Positions 1 through 4,494 of a stretch of DNA of 6,231 bases are shown piece by piece. The notes under the pieces were generated by a model. It was not told where the DNA came from and did not search any database. It saw nothing but the letters and a program-made list of their open reading frames with translations. This DNA comes from JBCCFX01 sp039029515. Its GTDB lineage: Bacteria > Planctomycetota > Phycisphaerae > Phycisphaerales > SM1A02. The position numbers were made by a program, and so were the translations under genes. The DNA is taken from contig JBCCFX010000219.1 in NCBI GenBank assembly GCA_039029515.1, forward strand, positions 1-6,231. The letters are read 5' to 3'. Each line of letters begins with the position of its first letter. Positions within the stretch are counted from its first letter, which is position 1.

Positions 1-768
1 GTCGAGATCACGTCCGGTCGCCTGCCGGCTGCGGGCGCCGATGAACTTATGGTCGGCACGCTCGCGGCAACGCGGATCGGTGTCGAAGCGGAACGACTGG
101 CCATTGGTAAGACGCTGTACTTTGACAATCGACCGTGGACGATCGTCGGTCACTTCGCCGCGCCGGGCACGGTGATGGACGCCGAAATCTGGCTGCCGTT
201 GATTGATCTTCAGATTGCGACGAAGCGCGAAGCATCGTTGTCGTGTGTCATCGTGACGCTTGATTCCGCCGAGTTCGTTGACGTCGACTTCTTTGCGAAG
301 AGCCGGTTGGACCTTGAGATCACCGCGATGCGCGAAGCTGATTACTACGCATCGATCGATGCCTTCTACCGACCGATTCGCGGCATGATCCTGCTCACCG
401 CGATTCTGATCGCTGTCGGTGCGATTCTGGGCGGACTCAACACGATGTACGCATCGTTCGCGGATCGCGTCCGTGAAATCGGCATGCTGCAGTCACTCGG
501 CTACACGCGACGTGCCATTGTCATCAACCTCAGCGAGGAATCGCTGTTCACGGCGGCATGCGGCGCCGTCATTGGTGCGGCGATCGGGCTCGTTTTGCTC
601 GATGGCCTCGCCGTCCGATTCTCCATGGGTGCGTTCGCGATCATTGTCGACGCCCCGGTCATGTTGATTGGACTTCTCGGTGGGCTTGGCGTTGGTTTGA
701 TTGGAGCCATCCCACCTGCAATACGATGTTTAAGACTGCCGATCTCGGAAGCACTCAAGGCACACTGA
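1..768 (+). CDS. ABC transporter permease, FtsX/MacB type (C-terminal part, 5' end outside window)
   Basis: The frame is open from base 1 to the TGA at 766-768 and gives 255 residues of a protein that begins outside the window. The first roughly 120 residues resemble the extracytoplasmic MacB-like core domain (phrases such as GRLPAAGADELMVG and WTIVGHF). Three hydrophobic membrane segments follow at about residues 128-148, 184-204 and 218-239. Between the first and second lies the cytoplasmic signature RVREIGMLQSLGYTRRAI, typical of the FtsX domain of permeases that work with a LolD/MacB-like ATPase. The tail LPISEALKAH is also typical of these permeases. Family members move lipoproteins or peptides, or act mechanically on the envelope; the substrate cannot be told here. 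The ATPase partner is not in the window and presumably lies upstream. The next gene begins 26 bases downstream on the same strand, so an operon is likely. The ATG at position 49 is internal, because the homologous domain clearly starts earlier. Confidence 0.9.
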   Translation, partial: VEITSGRLPAAGADELMVGTLAATRIGVEAERLAIGKTLYFDNRPWTIVGHFAAPGTVMDAEIWLPLIDLQIATKREASLSCVIVTLDSAEFVDVDFFAKSRLDLEITAMREADYYASIDAFYRPIRGMILLTAILIAVGAILGGLNTMYASFADRVREIGMLQSLGYTRRAIVINLSEESLFTAACGAVIGAAIGLVLLDGLAVRFSMGAFAIIVDAPVMLIGLLGGLGVGLIGAIPPAIRCLRLPISEALKAH

Positions 769-780
769 GCGTGCCGTTGG

Positions 781-786
781 AAAGGA
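781..786 (+). promoter_or_regulatory. Ribosome binding site for the lipoprotein gene
   Basis: AAAGGA lies 8 bases before the ATG at 795. It fixes that ATG as the start, which also places a good lipoprotein signal peptide at the N-terminus. The open frame running further upstream overlaps the permease gene and is not used. Confidence 0.65.
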
Positions 787-794
787 ACGTATTC

Positions 795-1346
795 ATGTCT
801 CGACGTCTTACCTCATTGTGCCTCACGCTGGTGGCCACCGCTGCGCTCATTGGCTGTGGTTCATCGACCGACGACACCACCGATACCGATGCGAATGCCG
901 GTACGACCGACGCGACGATTCAGACGGTTGCGTGGATGCTTCCTGACATGCCGGCGGATTCCGTTGACGTGCTCGAAGCCAAGTCATCGGTCAGCGAAGG
1001 CGACAACGTCGTGATTCGCGGCGTGATTGGCGGGCGCGTGGATGCGCTGAGTGAAGACTCCGCGTTCTTCGTGATGATTGACGCCACGGTAAACAACCCG
1101 TGCCTGGCCAAGGACGACCACTGCAAGACGCCGTGGGATTACTGCTGCACGCCACGCGATGAAATCACCAAGCACAGCATGACGGTGAAGCTGGTCGGTG
1201 ATGACGGGCGCATGATGCCGATCAACCTGAAGGACCATGGCATCGCACCGCTCGACACGGTCGTCATTGTCGGCACGGTCGCGGCTGGTCCCGAAGACAA
1301 CGCGATGACTGTGACGGCGACCGGTATTCACCGCGTCGAGAGTTGA
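795..1346 (+). CDS. Small lipoprotein with TPWDYCC cysteine motif, function unknown
   Basis: The 183-residue product starts with a lipoprotein signal peptide: RR, a hydrophobic stretch, then the lipobox LIGC, with Cys21 as the lipidated residue. A low-complexity Asp/Thr linker follows (about residues 22-42). The mature domain has short beta-like strands (NVVIRGVIGG, AFFVMIDA, DTVVIVGTV, MTVTATGIHRV) that suggest an OB-type barrel. In the middle are four cysteines: NPCLAKDDHC followed by KTPWDYCC. I recall closely similar PTPWDYCC proteins from planctomycete genomes but know of no assigned function. The clustered Cys and His could bind a metal or form disulfides. The gene lies 26 bases after the ABC permease, so it may be that transporter's accessory lipoprotein or its cargo. 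It converges with the minus-strand gene ending at 1356, with no recognisable terminator between them. Confidence 0.85.
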   Translation: MSRRLTSLCLTLVATAALIGCGSSTDDTTDTDANAGTTDATIQTVAWMLPDMPADSVDVLEAKSSVSEGDNVVIRGVIGGRVDALSEDSAFFVMIDATVNNPCLAKDDHCKTPWDYCCTPRDEITKHSMTVKLVGDDGRMMPINLKDHGIAPLDTVVIVGTVAAGPEDNAMTVTATGIHRVES

Positions 1347-1355
1347 TGGCCTCGT

Positions 1356-2312
1356 TCACTGGTTGCGCACCGACCTATAGAGGTCTGCCAGCGCCGACTG
1401 GACATCCGGGTAGTCGAATTCGAACCCTTCGTCTTTCAGTCGTTGGGAGACGCAATACCGGCCGTACAGCGCAAGCTCCGGATCGGTCCGGAGCACCAGC
1501 GGCGCACCGATGCGCACCATCCAGGCCATCGCTGGGAGCCCGATCGGTCGCCGGACAGCGCGACGCAGGGTTCGCATGAACTCCGCGTTCGACACGGGAT
1601 TCGGCGCCGTGGCGATGTACGCATCGCGCATTGACTCGTCGGTGAGAGCGCGTTCGAACAGACGGTTCATATCGCGCTTGTGGATCCAACTGATGCCCTG
1701 ACGCCCATGACCGACGCGTCCACCGAGACCGATACGAGCAAGCCAGGCGAGACGCGGCAGTGCGCCGCCGGAATGACCAAGGACAAAGCTCGTCCGAACA
1801 ACGACTGGCCGGACATCGTCAGGAACTGTCTCGTGGAATGCCTGTTCCCACGCCGCCCCGACACGTGGCGCCAGGCCATCGCCAAACGCAGATGTTTCGG
1901 TGCAAGTCTCGTGTGGCGGATCGCCATACCGATGCGCGGTACTCATCTGCACCCACACCGGCGGTCGCGGATTTGCCTGCTGCATGGCAGCACCAAGAAT
2001 GCGCGTCGACTCGACTCGGGAACGCAGGATCTCATCGCAATGGTCCGGCGTCTTGACGCAATCAACCGTTCGTCCCGCCAGATTGACGAGGCCTGACGCA
2101 CCTTGCAAGGCATCCGCCCACGCGTCGAGCGTCCGACCATCCCATGGAACATGCGCGACACCATCGGGCAGTGCCGTTGGCATGGACCGCGAGAGAATCG
2201 TGACGGCGTAGGCTCGATCCACAAGCCAGCGCGCGAGGTTCATGCCGAGAAAGCCACTCCCGCCGGCAATCACGACTCGACGTGTGTCTTGATCTGGGGG
2301 TGGCTGTTGCAT
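1356..2312 (-). CDS. TIGR01777-type NAD(P)-dependent epimerase/reductase-like protein (YfcH/SDR39U1 group)
   Basis: A 318-residue protein, about the usual length for this extended short-chain dehydrogenase group. The N-terminal Rossmann fold is shown by VVIAGGSGFLG (Gly17, Gly20 and Gly23 of the GxxGxxG nucleotide loop) and by NLAG at 77-80. The STAHRYG segment at 124-130 holds Tyr129 in the place of the active-site region. From about residue 258 the C-terminus matches the DUF1731 domain: a Pro-rich lead, then VSQRLKDEGFEFDYPDVQSALADL. Proteins of this family bind NADP(H), but their physiological substrate is mostly unknown, so only a general oxidoreductase/epimerase-like role can be given. 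The ATG at 2310-2312 puts the dinucleotide-binding strand at residue 13, as expected; only a weak Shine-Dalgarno candidate (GAAGA) precedes it. The gene stands alone: a terminator for the next minus-strand gene lies just upstream, so it should have its own promoter, which I could not identify. Confidence 0.9.
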   Translation of the reverse strand: MQQPPPDQDTRRVVIAGGSGFLGMNLARWLVDRAYAVTILSRSMPTALPDGVAHVPWDGRTLDAWADALQGASGLVNLAGRTVDCVKTPDHCDEILRSRVESTRILGAAMQQANPRPPVWVQMSTAHRYGDPPHETCTETSAFGDGLAPRVGAAWEQAFHETVPDDVRPVVVRTSFVLGHSGGALPRLAWLARIGLGGRVGHGRQGISWIHKRDMNRLFERALTDESMRDAYIATAPNPVSNAEFMRTLRRAVRRPIGLPAMAWMVRIGAPLVLRTDPELALYGRYCVSQRLKDEGFEFDYPDVQSALADLYRSVRNQ

Positions 2313-2338
2313 GTCTTCAGTCTATGCACGTCGTGTCC

Positions 2339-2370
2339 AAAAGAACGCGGCGACCCAATGGGCCGCCGCG
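2339..2370 (-). terminator. Intrinsic terminator of the exported-protein unit
   Basis: On the minus strand an 11-bp GC-rich stem (positions 2370-2360 pairing with 2356-2346) closes a 3-base AUU loop and is followed by GUUCUUUU. It lies 29 bases after the stop codon of the 2399-3067 gene. One pair is G-U in minus-strand RNA but would be an A-C mismatch in plus-strand RNA, which supports minus-strand use. It separates the exported-protein pair from the epimerase-like gene downstream. Confidence 0.85.
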
Positions 2371-2398
2371 CGTCTTTCTTCTTCTCCCGAAAAAGTGA

Positions 2399-3067
2399 TC
2401 AGCGGCGTCGGCGACGTCCAACCGCACACACGCCGAGGCCAAGAACGGCCAGAGCGCTCGGGGCGGGAACGATGCTGACTTCGTCAATTTCGAAGTCAAA
2501 CGACGTGTTCACTGCGGCATCGTCTGCAAAGACACCGACCTGAACATGGCCAACGTTGGAAAAGACATCTTCAAACGTTGCACCGGCCAGAACCAACGCA
2601 GGGTTTGACTCCGAAATGTCAAACGTCAGTTCCTGCCAACCCGGCGTTGCAAACACCGGGCCGAAGTTGAAGATGATGGCGCCGGGGAAGTTGGCCGGAC
2701 CCGAAATTCGGGCAAAGACCTCGACCGGAGCGAACGACGTGTGGCGGACATTGAATGACAACTGCGTGACGCCTGCGCCAAGCCAGTTGCCTTCGAAGGC
2801 GCCGTTCGAGCTCCCAAATTCATCCTGCGCACGGAACACGGTCTGACCGAACATCGGGACTTCACTCGGGACCGTAACGGTCGACGAGATGTAGCCACCA
2901 CCGTCAGCACCGCCCGTGGCAAACCAGGTTGGTGCACCACTACTGCCATCACGCCAGTCAGACGCGTCGTTATCAAAGGACTCAGTAAACGGCAGTGGAT
3001 CCACCGCGTACGCGGTCGTGGCCACAACCGCTGCTGCCATTGCCCCCGCAATTGCAAAGCGTGTCAT
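2399..3067 (-). CDS. Secreted PEP-CTERM-like protein, probable jelly-roll domain
   Basis: A 222-residue exported protein. It has a signal peptide (MTRFAIAGAMAAAVV..., probable cleavage after TTAYA at residue 21). The body, about 25-198, is rich in Gly, Phe and Ser and has many predicted beta strands. It opens with FTESFDNDASDW and ends with FDFEIDEVSIV, a pattern common to carbohydrate-binding or concanavalin-like jelly-roll modules. The C-terminus (200-222) is a sorting tail: VPAPSA, a short hydrophobic segment (LAVLGLGVCAV), then five consecutive arginines. Such tails are recognised by exosortase-type enzymes that process proteins at the cell envelope. The motif here is VPAP rather than the classical VPEP, as often seen in Phycisphaerae. 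The true start is the ATG at 3067, preceded by GGAG; the open frame continues 34 codons upstream but only through repeat sequence. The gene follows the dockerin-repeat gene by 85 bases and ends at a strong terminator. The ligand is unknown. Confidence 0.88.
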   Translation of the reverse strand: MTRFAIAGAMAAAVVATTAYAVDPLPFTESFDNDASDWRDGSSGAPTWFATGGADGGGYISSTVTVPSEVPMFGQTVFRAQDEFGSSNGAFEGNWLGAGVTQLSFNVRHTSFAPVEVFARISGPANFPGAIIFNFGPVFATPGWQELTFDISESNPALVLAGATFEDVFSNVGHVQVGVFADDAAVNTSFDFEIDEVSIVPAPSALAVLGLGVCAVGRRRRR

Positions 3068-3075
3068 AATTCTTT

Positions 3076-3079
3076 CTCC
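3076..3079 (-). promoter_or_regulatory. Ribosome binding site deciding the start of the PEP-CTERM-like gene
   Basis: GGAG on the minus strand lies 8 bases before the ATG at 3067. It selects this start over the in-frame ATG at 3169, which would overlap the preceding gene and put 34 non-signal residues in front of the signal peptide. Confidence 0.7.
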
Positions 3080-3088
3080 AGTTCCGAT

Positions 3089-3147
3089 TGAGAGAGTGTG
3101 AGAGAGTTGAGAGAAGAACTGAGAGCTGAGAGCTGAACACTGACAGC
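3089..3147. repeat. Array of seven TGAGAGC-like heptamers between two exported-protein genes
   Basis: On the plus strand there are copies of TGAGAGA at 3089, 3099 and 3108, of TGAGAGC at 3120 and 3127, then TGAACAC at 3134 and TGACAGC at 3141. The last four are in direct tandem; the first three are separated by 2-5 bases. The array fills most of the 85-base gap between the stop at 3153 and the ribosome binding site at 3076-3079. Read on the minus strand it makes a pyrimidine-rich CTCTCA leader for the downstream gene. At its edge, arms at 3130-3135 and 3144-3149 form a 6-bp inverted repeat with an 8-base loop, too weak to call a terminator. No promoter-like pair of boxes is visible in the gap, so the downstream gene probably depends on read-through. 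Confidence 0.8.
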
Positions 3148-3152
3148 TCGGT

Positions 3153-4205
3153 TCAAGTATCAAAGTCATTGATCACATCGAGCAGGTCATCGATGTTGAT
3201 CACACCGCTGGCGTTGACGTCCTCGGGGCAGCAATTGCATGCCTCTCCGAAGGCGTTGATCACCGCGAGCAGGTCGTCAATGTTGACGGTTCCGTTGGGC
3301 AGAACGTCGGCCGGACGGAAGTCGACTTCGTCGATCACTTCAACGGTCAGATTCAGCGTGGCGGCATCCGCAAGACCGAAGACCACTTCAGGATCTTCCT
3401 TGGAACGCCACTGCGGATATGTCACGCCCTGCAGCGTGGTCGGATCGTTCAGCGTCGGATTCGTCGCGTCGGTGAGCGAGGTGATGGACAGGCTGATGAT
3501 GCCATCCTCAAGTCCTTCGCGCAGATAGCACTCGATGTCGAGGTTGCTGACGTCGACGTCAAACACGTACTTCGCGTTCAACGGAACCGAGTCGCCGGCG
3601 GCCAGCGGAACACCCAGGTCCGATTCGGCCATACCCATGGCGAACGGCAGCGGATTGAATCCGTCGGTGACATTATTCGACACGTCGATCAGATCACCGT
3701 TGTCGTCAAACGATGCGGCATAGGCGTTCCGCGTGCCGGCCGTGCCGCCGCCATACGGTCCGGTTTCGCCAAACGTTGCGGCGGTAAAGTCGTTGCGGAA
3801 TCCTGTACCGGTGAGAATGACCGGACGACCAGTATCGGTGTCAGGCTGCGTGATGAAGGTCTGCCAATCGTCAAGCGTCGGGTCGAACGAGTGCGTGTTC
3901 CCCTGACCGATCGTGCAGGTCACGGTTGCCGAGATGATGCGATATCGGTTCTTCTGCAGACCCGACATGATGTCTTCGCTGGTATCGAAGCCCAGCAGGA
4001 CCTGACCGTCGCGCTCATCAAATGCGCCGCCAAAGCCCAGAGCGCCGAAGGTCGGCATGAATGCACGTGTGCCTGGCGTGCCGTTGAATGGATACATCCA
4101 GCGGTCGAATGTCGGTTCGTCGTACGTCACGTTCGTGGGGGCGCCGGCGTTCAGGCTGCCGGCAAACGCGCCAGCGACAACTGACATCGTGAATGCAGAT
4201 TTCAT
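3153..4205 (-). CDS. Secreted protein with C-terminal dockerin-type repeat pair
   Basis: A 350-residue exported protein. Residues 1-20 (MKSAFTMSVVAGAFAGSLNA) form a signal peptide. The main part, about 25-290, has no fold I can name. It begins with FDRWMYPFNGTPGTR and contains DERDGQVLLGFDTSEDI and YRIISATVTCTIG, phrases I associate with extracellular planctomycete proteins of beta-sandwich type. The C-terminus (298-350) has two tandem dockerin-like units, PADVLPNGTVNIDDLLAVIN and PEDVNASGVINIDDLLDVIN, separated by a CNCC cluster (323-326). Dockerin units normally bind calcium through D-x-N-x-D-G loops; here the loops read DVLPNG and DVNASG, so binding may be weakened. In planctomycetes such units are common on secreted proteins and need not imply a cellulosome. 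The start is firm: GGAGG lies 7 bases before the ATG. Its promoter and palindromic operator lie just upstream. It is the first gene of the exported-protein pair. Confidence 0.88.
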   Translation of the reverse strand: MKSAFTMSVVAGAFAGSLNAGAPTNVTYDEPTFDRWMYPFNGTPGTRAFMPTFGALGFGGAFDERDGQVLLGFDTSEDIMSGLQKNRYRIISATVTCTIGQGNTHSFDPTLDDWQTFITQPDTDTGRPVILTGTGFRNDFTAATFGETGPYGGGTAGTRNAYAASFDDNGDLIDVSNNVTDGFNPLPFAMGMAESDLGVPLAAGDSVPLNAKYVFDVDVSNLDIECYLREGLEDGIISLSITSLTDATNPTLNDPTTLQGVTYPQWRSKEDPEVVFGLADAATLNLTVEVIDEVDFRPADVLPNGTVNIDDLLAVINAFGEACNCCPEDVNASGVINIDDLLDVINDFDT

Positions 4206-4212
4206 CTCGTTA

Positions 4213-4217
4213 CCTCC
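4213..4217 (-). promoter_or_regulatory. Ribosome binding site of the dockerin-repeat gene
   Basis: GGAGG on the minus strand is 7 bases before the ATG at 4205. It is one of the two strongest Shine-Dalgarno matches in the window, suggesting efficient translation when the message is made. Confidence 0.75.
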
Positions 4218-4240
4218 AGGACTGACATGTGGAATCGCAA

Positions 4241-4257
4241 TTGAGACTCAGTCTCAA
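4241..4257. promoter_or_regulatory. Perfect 17-bp palindrome, candidate repressor operator (Fur-like layout)
   Basis: TTGAGACT and AGTCTCAA are exact reverse complements around a single central base (4249). The site begins only a few bases downstream of the transcription start predicted from the promoter at 4267-4294, and it ends 35 bases before the start codon of the dockerin-repeat gene. That is a classical place for a repressor. The inner part has the 7-1-7 inverted-repeat layout of Fur sites: TGAGACT agrees with the classical half-site TGATAAT at 5 of 7 positions. Identity of the regulator is inference; another dimeric winged-helix regulator is possible. Confidence 0.65.
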
Positions 4258-4266
4258 CGAAGCCGG

Positions 4267-4294
4267 ATCATAGCCCGGTCGCCGGCCGCGTCAA
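4267..4294 (-). promoter_or_regulatory. Sigma-70-type promoter of the exported-protein unit
   Basis: On the minus strand TTGACG (4294-4289) and TATGAT (4272-4267) are separated by 16 bases, each box differing from the consensus at one position. Transcription should begin near 4260, giving a leader of about 55 bases before the ATG at 4205. The palindrome at 4241-4257 falls at the beginning of this leader. This is the only convincing promoter I found in the window. Confidence 0.7.
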
Positions 4295-4340
4295 TGCAAA
4301 TCCCCACATTCAGTCGTCTTCCGTCGATCAGCCAACCATC

Positions 4341-4370
4341 ATGATCGAGGGCGTGTACTCGACAGATCAT
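4341..4370. repeat. Interrupted inverted repeat
   Basis: ATGAT followed by CGAG (4341-4349) pairs with CTCG (4358-4361) and ATCAT (4366-4370), with an 8-base loop and a 4-base bulge on one side. It has no U-tract on either strand. It may be a transcript hairpin of the ligase 3' region, or chance. Confidence 0.4.
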
Positions 4371-4432
4371 GCCGAACAGGACGCTAGATCTTCTATGACG
4401 GACGGTCAAACATACGGCGTGGAAACATCTGG

Positions 4433-4444
4433 AATGACGTCATT
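4433..4444. repeat. Perfect 12-bp palindrome AATGACGTCATT
   Basis: The 12 bases read the same on both strands and sit directly beside the hairpin arms that start at 4445. It could be a protein-binding site, but no adjacent promoter is visible. Confidence 0.5.
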
Positions 4445-4479
4445 TATGCGTGATCACCACGCATATGCATCAATGCGTG
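4445..4479. repeat. Three-arm inverted repeat downstream of the ligase gene
   Basis: TATGCGTG (4445-4452) pairs perfectly with CACGCATA (4458-4465) over a 5-base loop. A second ATGCGTG at 4473-4479 can pair with the same CACGCAT over an 8-base loop, so the two hairpins exclude each other. The block lies 16-50 bases after the ligase stop codon. It could protect or end the ligase message, although no U-tract follows. Confidence 0.6.
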
Positions 4480-4494
4480 CGACCACATACAAGC

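Larger units (their letters stand above)
4295..4494. other. Non-coding gap between ligase and exported-protein unit
   Basis: About 200 bases without a supported gene on either strand. It holds the palindromes listed separately at 4341-4370, 4433-4444 and 4445-4479. The plus-strand open frame that begins at 4341 runs far into the antisense strand of the ligase gene and has no ribosome binding site, so I do not count it. The stretch is the 3' untranslated region of the ligase message and may carry a terminator without a U-tract. Confidence 0.6.

Noticed and set aside
558..794. Upstream extension of the lipoprotein frame
   Set aside because: It overlaps the permease gene in another frame and would bury the lipoprotein signal peptide 79 residues inside the product.
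1372..1385. Inverted repeat GACCT-ATAG-AGGTC near the convergent gene ends
   Set aside because: The stem is only 5 bp, has no U-tract on either strand and lies inside the coding end of the epimerase-like gene, so it does not qualify as a terminator.
1680..2096. Plus-strand open frame of 138 codons
   Set aside because: It lies wholly antisense to the epimerase-like gene, whose motifs are clear.
2103..2543. Plus-strand open frame spanning the terminator and two gene ends
   Set aside because: It crosses the start of one supported minus-strand gene, the terminator and the end of another, and its product has no recognisable feature.
3130..3149. Hairpin GAGCTG...CAGCTC as a terminator of the dockerin-repeat gene
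   Set aside because: A 6-bp stem with an 8-base loop and no U-tract is weak, and it is a by-product of the heptamer repeats.
3068..3169. Upstream extension of the PEP-CTERM-like gene to the ATG at 3169
   Set aside because: It would encode 34 residues from the heptamer repeat in front of a perfect signal peptide, and overlap the preceding gene; the ATG at 3067 has a good ribosome binding site.
4262..4286. GCCGG...CCGGC inverted repeat as a ligase terminator
   Set aside because: It overlaps the well-formed promoter boxes and has a long unpaired loop and no U-tract.
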